Shown here: piece by piece, positions 20,344-30,338 of the stretch
Layout of the letters: the number at the start of each line of letters is the position of its first letter
Position numbering within the stretch: position 1 is the first letter of the stretch
NCBI RefSeq assembly: GCF_014805685.1
Contig: NC_060893.1
Location: 1 to 64,000 of the forward strand
Direction: 5' to 3'
DNA length: 64,000 bases
From: Silurus meridionalis
Taxonomy: Eukaryota > Chordata > Actinopteri > Siluriformes > Siluridae
Notes under the pieces: model-generated
The model's database searches: none
Told to the model about the DNA's origin: nothing
The model's input: the letters and a program-made list of their open reading frames with translations, nothing else
Translations under genes and position numbers: made by a program

Positions 20344-21314
20344 GTACTCGGTCAGGAACCAGAGAAAGACAAAAAGTAAAGATGAAGAAGGAGGATACAG
20401 GAAGCGACAACCTTGTAAAGAAGGAAACACAAGTGACAGCAGTAGTGAAGCGGAAGTGGAACAGTTACCCTTCGATGATGAAGAGGAAGGAATGGATGAA
20501 AGTGAAGAAGTCAAAGGCAACCAGGAACCCACATGTTTCCACTACTAGTCAAAGACAAAAGGTCACCTACATACCATGGACATTCATGGATCTCACAGGG
20601 CTTATAGGCCGCCTCCCAAACATATGGGAAGGAGCACAGAAGTGGATCACAAAACTGGAAGATCAAACAATGGGTCAGTGTCTGGCCATCGGAGATTTAA
20701 AGGCTATCCTGTCTCAAATACTGGGAAAAGCGAAAATGACAGACATCTTAAACCAGGCAGGACTTCTCAAAGCCGCAGATGATCCAGGATACGACCACGT
20801 GCAGTTGGGGAAAGTGAGACAACAACTGTGGGATGCATTGAGAAAACTGTATCCAACAAAAGCAGATCCAGGGAAGGTGGAGAAACTGAAGTTGCAAGAG
20901 GACGAGAGACCAGCTCAGTTTATCCAAAACCTGCAAAATGCCTGGAGGGAAGAGATGGGGTCAAGATGGGATGAAACCGAAACCAATCTGGCACTATTCA
21001 AGATGATGCTAAAAAGAGCACTCCCAGAAGAGGTGCAGAAGAAACTAGAAGGAGTGGTGGGACTAAACTCCGCACCATGGGAGACGTTTGAAGCCAATGT
21101 AATCCACTATGTGGAGATGGAAAGAAAGAGAGAAAAAGAAGAAAGAAGAGCAGCTGAGCGGCTGGTGGTGCAACTCCACAAGGCACAGCTGGGGGAACTG
21201 GTAGGAACCAAGAAAAAGGATGATAAATCAGTGACCCAAGCAGCCATGATGGTGCCAGCAACAGCACAACCAGCAATGCCAGCAACCCAGCAACCAGCCA
21301 TGGCAGTGCCTTAG
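20340..21314 (+). pseudogene. Endogenous retrovirus: Gag capsid
   Basis: After an acidic/basic N-terminal stretch the frame carries a retroviral capsid: YIPWTFMDLTGLIGRLP near the start of the domain, then WITKLEDQTMGQCLAIGDLK, and a major-homology-region-like segment LQEDERPAQFIQNLQNAW. It ends in a basic helix and an Ala/Pro/Gln-rich tail. The layout resembles gamma/epsilon-type retroviral Gag. A stop separates it from the next frame at 21312-21314. Confidence 0.7.
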
Positions 21315-21323
21315 CCTGCAGCG

Positions 21324-22000
21324 ATGGTGCAAGCACAACCACAAGTGGTGTATCAACCCCCGGCCCCGCTGATGGCGCCAGGAAATTATCAAATGGCTCC
21401 GCAGTATCAAATGGGACCCCAATATCCCCAACAAAGAGGATGGGGAAATCCCAGAGGAAGAGGAAGAGGTGCACTATGCAAATTAGGAGCTAAAATACAC
21501 TGTGGACCCACAGGAGTGTGGGTCACACTACCAGACGCAATCTCATCCCAGTATCCAGTACTATGGAGAAAGCGAGAAGAAGACTATCTGAAGCTAGATA
21601 AAGTCTACTGGCTGGAAATCTGGGAAAAGGGAAAATCAAATCTTTGGAAAACATTAAGTAAATGGAAGCCGTGGCTTCAACTCATGAGACCTGACTGCCG
21701 CAATGCTAGAGATCTATTACACTGCACAATGAAGTATGATGAGGGGGATCAGGATGAATAGAAGAATACAACAGACTATGGGATCAAACCCAAGAAGTGA
21801 GGATGTGGACTCAAGACAAAGGCCATAATCATAGGGCCAGAAGGAATGGCAGCTGAAGTCGAACTGCCAGACGAAATAAAAGAGTGGTATCAAGTGGACA
21901 ATGCAGCACCTCATGTCACTCTGATGATTGGGCAGAACTTTGAATCTAAAGACTTAGGGCCAATGGTCAGGAAGCACAAGGAGTACAAAAATGGAACTTA
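21324..22000 (+). pseudogene. Endogenous retrovirus: Gag end and protease/Pol junction
   Basis: The first part is Pro/Gln/Tyr-rich and ends in GWGNPRGRGRG, a nucleocapsid-like basic box. I see no intact CCHC zinc knuckle. From about 21820 another frame reads AIIIGPEGMAAEVELPDE and APHVTLMIGQNFESKDLGPM, a segment I associate with fish retroviral Pol between protease and RT. Protease itself is not recognisable. Stops and frame changes are present. Confidence 0.5.
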
Positions 22001-22018
22001 ACACACAACTCTAAGGTA

Positions 22019-22918
22019 GTGATTTCAGAAGATGGGAAATATCTGAAGATTAAAGAGGAAGCGGTAGAACAGGTAGTGGCAACCCAAGTGATAATAACTT
22101 CTAAAACAAAGAGTGAGGGACAGACAGAAAAAGGGGCACAAATGACTCTAGTACTAGGAGAACAGGAACTAGCAGGGCAGGAAAAGGAGGACGCCTTAAA
22201 AGAAATCCCTGACCAGCTGTGGACAAAACACGCCACAGACGTAGGATTAGTTAAGTCATCAGGACAAGTGCAGATTCAGGTTAAACCTGACGCCGTATTG
22301 CCTTACCAAAGGCAATGCCCTCTGTCACAACAAGCAGTAGAAGGGATAGGCCCAACAATAAAGGGGTTAGTAGAAGCAGGAGTACTGATCCCAACTCAGA
22401 GTTGCTGCAACACCCCCATTTTTCCGGTACGGAAGCCTAACTCGGATAAATGGAGACTAGTGCACGATCTGAGACCAATAAACCAAATTGTGATTGCTGA
22501 AACGCCAGTGGTCCCAGATCCTCACACTCTATTGTCTAATATTCCCGAAAGTACCCAATGGTACACAGTGATAGACTTATGCTCAGCATTCTTTAGTATC
22601 CCGCTGCACCCGGACTCACGCCATTTGTTTGCGTTCACTTATGGAGGCCAGCAGTATACTTATACCCGTCTACCCCAAGGGTACTGCGAAAGCCCATCAG
22701 TCTTTAACCAAGTATTAGCACATGACTTAAAAAACCTGCAGCTATCAAGCCGCCTCCTACAGTACGTAGATGACCTGCTCATCTGCTCAGAAACAAGGGA
22801 GCAATGTCTGAAAGATTCAATAACCGTGTTAAAAGCATTGGCAGAAAATGGGCATAAAGTAAGCAAGGAAAAACTGCAATTTTGCAGCAGAAAAGTAGAA
22901 TACCTGGGAGGGTATTAG
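22019..22918 (+). pseudogene. Endogenous retrovirus: reverse transcriptase
   Basis: About 300 codons of retroviral RT. Order of blocks: LPYQRQCPLSQQAVEGI, then NSDKWRLVHDLRPINQIV, TVIDLCSAFFSIPLHPDS (motif A, Asp kept), LPQGYCESPSVFNQVL (motif B), and LQYVDDLLICSETR with the catalytic YVDD at about 22763-22774. This is gamma/epsilon-like rather than gypsy-like. The frame ends at TAG 22916-22918, where a single-base change of frame would continue into the next segment, so the gene is broken here. Confidence 0.85.
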
Positions 22919-23382
22919 AGGGAACAACACGGAAAATATCGCCTACCCATGTAGAAGCGATAAGGAATGCACCACGACCGGAAAACGTGCGCCAGATGTT
23001 GTCATTCCTGGGCATGGCAGGGTTTAGCAGACCATGGATATGCGACTTTGCACTAAAAGCGCAACCGTTAAGAGATATGATAAAGGCAGCAGGTCAGAAC
23101 AAACCTAGCGCAAAGTTAGAGTGGACATCGGATGGAATAGCAGCGTTTGAACTGATAAAAAATACGATGCCTTCGGCTCCAGCCTTAGCATGTCCAAATT
23201 ACAGCAAGCCATTCCACCTATATGTCTCAGAAAGACAAGGGTTCGCGTCAGCAGTGCTGATGCAACACCAAGAAGGAATGGGGAACCAACCCATTGCCTA
23301 TTTCAGCACAGCGTTAGACACGGTAGAAAAAGGCATGCCTCCATGCTATAGGGCTATAAGTGTGTGGAATTATTTTTTGTAA
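22882..23382 (+). pseudogene. Endogenous retrovirus: RT connection and start of RNase H, truncated
   Basis: The frame continues the RT with ISPTHVEAIRNAPRPENV, then MLSFLGMAGFSRPWI, and enters RNase H with PFHLYVSERQGFASAVLMQH. The first catalytic Asp of RNase H, normally in a F-V-D-E-like block, is replaced (YVSE). The coding match stops at about 23355 where an AT-rich degenerate repeat begins, so the rest of RNase H, integrase, env and the 3' LTR are missing. Confidence 0.75.
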
Positions 23383-23545
23383 TGTGGCGGTAATGTGGAA
23401 TTATTTTTTGTAATGTGGAATTATTTTTTTTTTATAATGTGGTGGAATTGGAATTAATTTTTTATAATGTGATGGAATTAATTTGGTGGAATTGGAATTA
23501 ATTTTTTATAATGTGGTGGAAGATAATATGGTGAACTTTCATAAG
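23360..23545. repeat. AT-rich degenerate tandem repeat
   Basis: Repeated words TGTGGAATTATTTTTTGTAA and TGGTGGAATTGGAATTAATT, with TTTTTTATAATGTG between them, occur several times. The repeat abuts the truncated retroviral pol and probably marks the breakpoint of the deletion. Confidence 0.7.
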
Positions 23546-23637
23546 TTAACAGCTCCAATTCTGTGTAACTTTTGATATGTTTAGTTGCATAGTTAACAGC
23601 TCGTGTAGATTTAAGGACCATGGTTTATTTTCTCGCA

Positions 23638-24286
23638 GCGGGGCGAATGGGTGACGACTCGGCGGCATACTCGCAAAGCCAAAGCTAACGCTAAGGCTCG
23701 CCCATAGGAGCACCATTCCTCTCCGCTTTGCGTGTCCAACAGGTTTGCTCTCCTCAGTGAAGCACCCGCTGAGAAACCTGAAAGAGCTCTGGTTTTAGGA
23801 GACTCCATTCTGAGGCACGTGAAATTAGCTAGACCTTTAGGGGCACCAGCAGCACAGGTTATGTGTATACCGGGAGCCAGGGCGCCGGACATAGCAGGTC
23901 AGCTTAGATTCTTAGGAAAGCACAGGTTCTTTAAGATAGTTTTTCACACAGGAGCTAATGTTATACGCCTTCGACAGTCAGAGGTTACTAAGAGTAATAT
24001 TATAGAGGTGTGTAAATTAGCGAAGGCAATGTCCGATGCTGTAATATGCTCTGGCCCCATCCAAATGCGACGTGGCGATGTAGCCTACAGCAGGTTATGG
24101 TCGCTGAACTGCTGGATGTCCAGGTGGTGCTCCAAAAATAATGTGGGCTTCATTAATAATTGGAACATTTTTGAGGGCAAGGCTGTCCTGTTAGGGCGGG
24201 ACGGTATCCATCCCACCCGGGAAGGTGCTGCTCTCATTTCTTGTAGTATAGGTAATAGTCTCAGAACAGCACTAGTTAACAAGTGA
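23638..24286 (+). pseudogene. L2/CR1-type LINE ORF1 fragment with SGNH esterase domain
   Basis: The fragment starts in a basic stretch (TTRRHTRKAKANAKARP, then a TAG stop) and continues as an SGNH-hydrolase: ALVLGDSILRHVKLARPLG with the GDSI nucleophile block (about 23798-23809), a degenerate GAN block (HTGANVIRLRQSE) and DGIHPTREG with the Asp and His of block V (24200-24217). Esterase domains of this kind occur in ORF1 proteins of CR1/L2-group LINEs, where they are thought to act in RNP or lipid interaction. No ORF2 follows, so this is an isolated 5' piece. Confidence 0.72.
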
Positions 24287-24522
24287 CTGTCTAGAGCCAA
24301 GGCCAGGGAGCAGACAGACAGGCTAAACCGACCGTCTGCTAGCTGCACAGAGTCGCACTCAGGATCCACCAAATTGAGACTGTGTCTGTCTGAGCGAAAC
24401 CAAAATGTAGAAATTCTCAGGAAGTCTGTTTAAGTAACCTGATTAACATTAAATTAAATAGGACTGAATGCACAGCAGCACCTCTGAACTAAAAATAGGA
24501 TTGTTGAATATTAGATTGTTGA

Positions 24523-24861
24523 AGTAAGGGATAATTAAGCACAAGGTTCTTAAGGAAAGTAAGGGTTAGCTACAGTAAGAGCTTGTTCCGTTCCAGCTAG
24601 GTGCTTATTTATCCTTACTTTCCTTAAGAACCTTATGCGATTTCAGAGCATTTAAGCGACATGACTTTCCTTTACCATGGTGTACGTCACACTAACTAGT
24701 GGGGGGCAGAGTCAAAGGATTATACCGTAAGGGGGCGGGGCTAAAAGACAATACTGTATGGGGGCGGAGTTAAAGGACTATACCGTATGGGGCGGAAGAG
24801 ACCAAACAAAATGGAGCTCAAAATCATTACCTTACTAACTCTTTTCTAAGAGTTAGTTACA
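24523..24861 (-). repeat. 339-bp direct repeat, copy A (putative BEL/Pao LTR)
   Basis: Nearly identical to 25358-25698, with which it flanks a BEL/Pao pol fragment. Read on the minus strand it begins TGTAACTAACTC and ends at CTTACT. It contains a strong internal hairpin (AGTAAGGGATAATTAAGCAC pairing with GTGCTTATTTATCC) and a run of three GC-box-like units with ATACCGTA/ATACTGTA. The LTR interpretation rests on the direct-repeat arrangement and the TG start; a CA end is not evident. Confidence 0.6.
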
Positions 24862-25017
24862 CTCCACCAATCATGAGTGAATAATGGGACGTACACAGAC
24901 TACATTAAGCACGAATGATTTAAACTAATTTACCTTCCGAAAACCGTATAAGTTTCCAAAGTTGGAAACTTAGCAACGACAATGTACTATTATGCACTAT
25001 AGAGGGAAGGAGCAGAT

Positions 25018-25357
25018 TTAATTAGACTCCAGCAACAGAACGAGCTTCTGGATTGGGCGCTCGACTTCTGATAACTCGTGAAGACGCTCCCCTTTTTTGC
25101 CAAGCTTACGGTCACCAAGCTGGAGTTTAACTCTCCGTACAAGTCCGTCTTTGTCAGTAGTGACCTTTGAAACTCTACCCAATCTCCACTCATTCCTCTG
25201 CAAATCCTCTCCTTTCAGGATTACGATATCTCCAACTTGTAAATTCCTTCTTGGAGCATGCCAGCGCTGTCTAAGCGCTATGTTGGCGAGGTATTCCTTT
25301 CGCCATCGACTCCAAAACTGTTCTGCAAGAAGGAATTTACAAGTTGGAGATATCGTT
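25018..25357 (-). pseudogene. BEL/Pao retrotransposon Pol C-terminal fragment
   Basis: On the minus strand the frame reads WSRWRKEYLANIALRQRW, then RRNLQVGDIVILKGEDLQ, EWRLGRVSKV and DGLVRRVKLQLGDRKLG, ending PIQKLVLLLESN. This is the conserved domain found after integrase at the C-terminus of BEL/Pao Pol proteins. Everything upstream (Gag, protease, RT, integrase) is missing. The N-terminal end of the fragment runs into an inverted copy of its own NLQVGDIV segment (25327-25356), directly next to the second direct repeat, which marks a rearrangement. Confidence 0.75.
25223..25356. repeat. Perfect 30-bp inverted repeat inside the BEL remnant
   Basis: 25223-25252 and 25327-25356 are exact reverse complements over 30 bp (arm starts ACGATATCTCC), separated by 74 bp. 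The right arm ends one base before the right direct repeat begins. Confidence 0.95.
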
Positions 25358-25698
25358 AGTAAGGGATAATTAAGCACAAGGTTCTTAAGGAAAGTAAGGG
25401 TTAGCTACAGTAAGAGCTTGTTCCCGTTCCAGCTAGGTGCTTATTTATCCCTTACTTTCCTTAAGAACCTTGTACGATTTCAGAGCATTTAAGCGACATG
25501 ACTTTCCTTTACCATGGTGTACGTCACACTAACTAGTGGGGGGCAGAGTCAAAGGATTATACCGTAAGGGGGCGGGGCTAAAAGACAATACCGTATGGGG
25601 GCGGAGTTAAAGGACTATACCGTATGGGGCGGAAGAGACCAAACAAAATGGAGCTCAAAATCATTACCTTACTAACTCTTTTCTAAGAGTTAGTTACA
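25358..25698 (-). repeat. 341-bp direct repeat, copy B (putative BEL/Pao LTR)
   Basis: This copy matches 24523-24861 almost base for base (a few single-base differences). On the minus strand it would be the 5' LTR, beginning TGTAACTAACTC. It is joined directly to the truncated pol fragment, so nearly the whole internal region has been lost. Confidence 0.6.
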
Positions 25699-26130
25699 AG
25701 GGGTAAGGTTATAAATTAGGGTTACGGGTAAATTATAAGTTAGGGTAGCAGAGATAGTGGTGGGGTTACAATTTAGGTTAACAGGGTTGGGCATAGGGTT
25801 ATATGTTTTAAGGGTTATGGGTAAGGCAATAAGTTAGGGTAACAGGGTTAGGGGTTGGGCTGTAAATTAGGGTTACAAGGGATAAGGGTAGGGTTATATT
25901 CATATAGTCATTTGCGGCATTTAGCAGATGCCCTCATCCAGAGCGACATACAAATGTGCTTTGAGTCTCTAGCAATAAATAAATCTACACTGGTACGCCT
26001 GATTACAAACTTAATATAAATATAACTCTTGAATTTGAGGGTTGGGAATTGGGTTAAATTAGGGTAGCAGTGTAGATTATAGAAGTAGATTACAGAAGTA
26101 TAGTTATAATTTAGGGGTAGGGTCACAATC
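25699..26130. repeat. Telomere-like degenerate minisatellite, block 1
   Basis: Irregular units built from TTAGGGTTAC, AGGGGTAGGG and TTATAAATTAGGG, with the G-rich strand on plus. Unit length varies around 30-35 bp. It is interrupted at 25911-26035 by a reversed LINE/SINE tail. Confidence 0.8.
25911..26035 (-). repeat. LINE/SINE 3' tail fragment
   Basis: It contains GCGGCATTTAGCAGATGCCC then TCATCCAGAGCGAC, the reverse of the widespread fish tail 'GTCGCTCTGGATAAG then GCGTCTGCTAAATGCC'. A close homologue lies in opposite orientation at 32205-32332, sharing about 120 bp. Confidence 0.7.
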
Positions 26131-26214
26131 TCACCTACAACTCCACATCTACACTGTTTTACATGAATAGGACAGGAAGAGCTGTATGATGTTATTACCA
26201 AAGCTAAATCAACA

Positions 26215-28815
26215 ACATGTCAGTAAGATCCCATTCCAACTAATCTATTGAAGGAAGTGTTACATACAGCTGGTGAGCCTCTTCTGAATATTATTAACTC
26301 CTCACTATCTTTTGGTCACGTCCCTAAATCCCTCAAGTTAGCAGTTATTAATCCCCTCATTAAGAAACCTAATCTGGATCCAACCAAGCTAACGAATTAC
26401 AGACCTATTTCAAATCTCCCATTTATGTCTAAGATTTTAGAAAATATTTTCTCTGCCCAGTTACAGTGTGTTTCCACTTACAAGAGAACAATATCTTTGA
26501 AGAATTTCAGTCAGGTTTTAGGCTTCATCATTGCACAGAAACTGCCCTAAAATCTGCCCTAAAATCACTAATGACCTGTTTTTAGCTTTAGAACAAGGCT
26601 TCATCTCGCTGTTAGTTTTACTAGATCTTATTGCTGCATTTGACACTATAGATCATGATCTCCTCCTAGATCGCTTACAGAATTACATCGGCATTCAGGG
26701 ACAGGCATTAAGCTGGTTTAAATCCTACCTGTCCGAACGTTACCATTTCGTAGACTTAAATGAAGGGCGATCCAGGCTAATGCTAGTAAATGATGGCATG
26801 CCACAAGGTTCAGTTCTAGGACCCCTGCTTTTCACAATATACATGCTTCCCCTTAATAATAGTATTAAATAACTGAGTGTGTTAAAGAAATAAGAGATTG
26901 GATGACCCAAAACCTTATTACTATTAAATTCTGATAAGTCAAGTCAAGTTTATTTGTATAGCACTTTTCACAACAGACATTGTCTCAAAGCAGCTTTACA
27001 CAAATCAACAGTGATGGTGAATGGTGTGATTTTGTCCCTGATGAGCAAGCCGTGGCGACTGTGGCAAGGAAAAACTCCCTTAGATGTTATGAGGAAGAAA
27101 CCTTGAGAGGAACCAGACTCAAAAGGGGAACCCATCCTCATCTGGGTGACATCAAGAGTTTGATCATAAATCTTTCAACAATACAGAACACTGGACAGTG
27201 AGAACTAACATGATTACTGGAGTATAAGATTATAAGTGATGTTCTTTCTGCAGTCTTAAACAGTCTATATGGTTAGTAGCTCCGAGTTTTATGAGCTCAG
27301 CATTTGTGGTCACCAAAGATCCAGCATCAGATTCTCCATGCCAGAGCCTTTAAACACTCCAGGAGGTCCAATGTCAAAACTCCACACATGTAGCAGGATC
27401 CAAATGGCACTGGAACGTCTCTAGATGGTTCGGGATGTTTGCAAGTTCGGCATCTACTTCTTTAAAGGTCCGTAATCATCACGAGGTGGGAGGTGACTGG
27501 AGCTGGCCAAACCTCAGGGTGTCTCGGGATGGGGAGAGAAAGAGAAGCAGTGGGGAGAAATTAGCGTAGCTGCTGTTCATGATATTAACAGCACAAGTTG
27601 ATAATGTGCATGTGATCAGATGTTCTGGAGCACAAGGTTATGATGTGATGTGTGTTATGTGTAGGCTTTGCTAAAAAGATATGTTTTTAATCTACACTTA
27701 AACTGGGAGAGTGTGTCTGAGCCCCGAACACTGTCAGGAAGACTATTCCAGAGTTTAGGAGCTAAATGTGAAAATGCTCTACCACCTTTAGTGGACTTTG
27801 CTATTCTAGAACAACTAGAAGCCCAGAGTTTTGAGATCTCAGGAGCGTGGCGGATTGTAGCGTGTTAAAAGACTGGATAGATACATGGGAGCCAAACCAT
27901 TTAATGCTTTATAAGTGAGTAGCAGTAGTTTGTATTTTATTCGAAACTTAACAGGAAGCCAATGTAGGGACGATAGGATTGGGGTTATGTGATCATATTT
28001 TCTTGATCTTGTAAGAACTCTGGCTGCTGCATTCTGGACTAACTGAAGCTTGTTTATTAATGATGCAGGACATCCACCTAGTAATGCATTACAGTAGTCT
28101 ATTCTGGAGGTGATAAGACAGAGATTTTGCTCATTTGCCCAAAAACAGTATACAGAAGCACCAGCATTTCAACCTGCATGTTCTGTAACTACTAGTTCCG
28201 TGGTAAAAGACCTGGGAGTTATTTCAGACAGCAACTTGTCTTTCAAAAATCATATCAACCATGTTACAATAACAACCTTCTTTCACCTTAGAAATATTTC
28301 TAAGATAAGAAACATGTTATCTATATCTGATGCAGAGAAGCTCATCCATGCATTCATGACCTCCAGACTGGATTATTGTAATGCATTACTAGGTGGATGT
28401 CCTGCATCATTAATAAACAAGCTTCAGTTAGTTTAGAATGCGGCAGCCAGAGTTCTTACAAGGTCAAGAAAATATGATCATATAACCCCAATCTTATCGT
28501 CCCTACACTGTCAAGTTTCGAATCGACTACAAACTAGTACTTGTTACTTATGAAGCCCTAAATGGTTTGGCTCCCATGTATCTCTCCAGGCTTTTAACAC
28601 TCTACATCCATCACGCTCCTTGAGATTTCAAAACTCTGGGCTTCTAGTAGTTCCTAGAATAGTAAAGTCCACTAAAGGCAGTAGATCATTCTCACATTTA
28701 GCTCCTAAACTCTGGAATAGTCTTCCTGACAGTGTTCGGGGCTCAGACACACTCTCCCAGTTTAAGTGCAGATTAAAAACGTATCTTTTTAGCAAAGCCT
28801 TCACATAACATATAG
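26215..28815 (+). mobile_element. L2-clade LINE fragment interrupted by a second L2
   Basis: The plus-strand L2 is present as 26215-26938 and 28111-28815. The first part carries RT blocks: SFGHVPKSLKLAVINPLIKK, NYRPISNLPFMSKILE, LDLIAAFDTIDHDLLLDRL (motif A) and [19 protein letters not shown] (motif B). The region that should hold the YADD motif is deleted near 26870. Reading resumes exactly across the insertion: the LNSDK ending at 26938 continues as [11 protein letters not shown] from 28112. It then carries the [20 protein letters not shown] block, with [12 protein letters not shown] and LRPKLWNSLPD-like blocks. Several stops show it is dead. Confidence 0.8.
26939..28110 (-). mobile_element. 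5'-truncated antisense L2 inserted in the L2, with target duplication
   Basis: This 1172-bp insert is the 3' end of an L2 on the minus strand. It starts inside the RT C-terminal region (around the 'RIDYCNAL' block at 28110) and ends in the 3' UTR and an ACTTGACTTGA-type tail at 26939. It is flanked by the 7-bp duplication TGATAAG (26932-26938 and 28111-28117), the hallmark of target-primed insertion. Its coding part is reverse-complementary to the second half of the host L2 (28340-28800), so the locus can fold into a long hairpin. Confidence 0.87.
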
Positions 28816-29533
28816 TCTCACATCATGTAACCCTAATTTATAATCCTACCCCTAACCCTAATTTTTTAACCTTACCACTTACCTTGTAACCCTAATTTGT
28901 AACCATACCTGCTAACCCTGTAATCCTAAATTATGACCCTAACCCTAGATTATAAGCATACATCTAATTCTGTTACCCTAATTTATAACCCCACCCTTAA
29001 CCCTGCAACTCTAATTTTTAACTCAACCAGTAACCCTGTTACCCTAATTTATAACCCCACCCCTAACCATGTAACACAAAATTATATCGGTTAGGGTAAG
29101 GGATATACATTTGTGTTACATGGTTAGGGGTAGGGTAATAAATTAGGGATACAAGATTAGGGGTTATGAGTAAGGGCAACAGTTTTAGGGGTTGGGTTAT
29201 AAATTAGAGTTACAGGGTAAGGGCTAGGGTTATAAATTAAATTTAGGGGTAGGGTTATAATTGAGGGTTACCAGGTCCAGGGTATGTTAACAAATTAGAG
29301 TTACAGAATTAGGGGTAGGATTACGAGTTAGGGTAACAGGGTTACTGGTTGAGTTACAAATTAGAGTTACAGGGTTAAGGGTGGGGTTATAAATTAGGGT
29401 AACAGGGTTAGATGTATGCTTATAATCTAGAGTTAGGGTCATAATTTAGGATTACAGGGTTAGCAGGTATGGTTACAAATTAGGGTTACAAGGTTAGTGG
29501 TACGGTTATAAATTAGGGTTAGGGGTAGGATTA
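28816..29533. repeat. Telomere-like minisatellite, block 2, with opposed arms
   Basis: Left part 28816-29080 reads CCCTAA-type on plus. After a 29-bp spacer the right part, 29110-29533, reads TTAGGG-type. The right arm from 29331 to 29533 matches the reverse complement of about 28822-29050 with only scattered differences, including idiosyncratic words such as CAGGGTTACTGGTTGAGTT and TAGATGTATGCTTATAATCT. The right arm holds about 200 bp of extra units near the centre. Confidence 0.85.
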
Positions 29534-29611
29534 TACAGTGCCCTCCACAATTATTGGCACCCCTGTTTAAGATGTAGTCGTGGACTTCAAAAAATTCTCC
29601 TTTTTTTTACA

Positions 29612-30186
29612 TTACATTACATTACACATTACATTTATATAGCGCTTTTCTGCAGCACTCAAAGCGCTTTACATATGAAAGGGGGGATTCTCCTCGACCA
29701 CCACCAATGTGCAGCATCCACCTGGATGATGCGACAGCAGCCATATTGCGCCAGAACGCCCACCACACACCAGCATATTAGTGGAGAGGAGATAGAGAGA
29801 TATAGCCAATTAATATGAGGGGATGATTAGTAGGCCAGCGGGCAAGTTTTTTTTGGCCAGGATGCCGGGGCACACCCCTACTCGTTTTTCGAAAGACATC
29901 CTGGGATTTTTTATGACCACAGAGAGTCAGGACCTCGGTTTAACGTCTCATCCGAAGGACGGTGCTTTTTGACAGTATAGTGTCCCCGTCACTATACTGG
30001 GGTGTTAGGACCCACACAGACCACAGGGTGAGCACCCCCTGCTGGTCTCACTAACACCTCTACCAGCAGCAACCTGGTTTTTCCCAGGTGGTCTCCTATC
30101 CAAGTACTGGCCAGGCTCAGCCCTGCATAGCTTCAGTGGGCTAGCTGTCTTGGGCTACAGGGTGATATGGCTGCTGGTCCAGCAGC
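29612..30186 (-). mobile_element. 5S-rRNA-derived SINE (SINE3-type) inside the Tc1 element
   Basis: The head, 30063-30180 on the minus strand, is recognisably 5S rRNA-derived: AGCAGCCATATCACCCTGTA, then AAGCTATGCAGGGC, AGCCTGGCCAGTACTTGGAT and AGGAGACCACCTGGGA. These correspond to the 5S internal control region used by RNA polymerase III. A body of about 400 bp follows. The tail has AGCGCTTTGAGTGCTGC, then AGCGCTATATAAATGTAATG and ATGTA-type repeats at 29612-29640. It is absent from the corresponding right side of the Tc1, so it is a later insertion. I could not define a target duplication. Confidence 0.82.
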
Positions 30187-30338
30187 CATAAATAACATAA
30201 AACAACATAGAACCCAAATGGAAAAAAGAGAAAAATCCAACCTTTTATTTAAGTACATTACTTTGGTGGTAAAAAATTACACATTTAGAAAAAAAAAAAA
30301 TTGAAATCATGTGTGCCACAATTATTGGCACCCTGATG

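Noticed and set aside
18905..20532. Long minus-strand ORFs opposite the retroviral gag
   Set aside because: They are low-complexity Ser/Leu/Phe-rich antisense shadows of a purine-rich coding strand, with no motif or start context.
25700..29530. True telomeric repeat array
   Set aside because: Units contain TTAGGG but are irregular and 30-35 bp long with much non-telomeric sequence; I call it telomere-like only.
30063..30180. A functional 5S rRNA gene
   Set aside because: The 5S similarity is partial and diverged and is followed by a SINE body and tail, so it is a SINE head.
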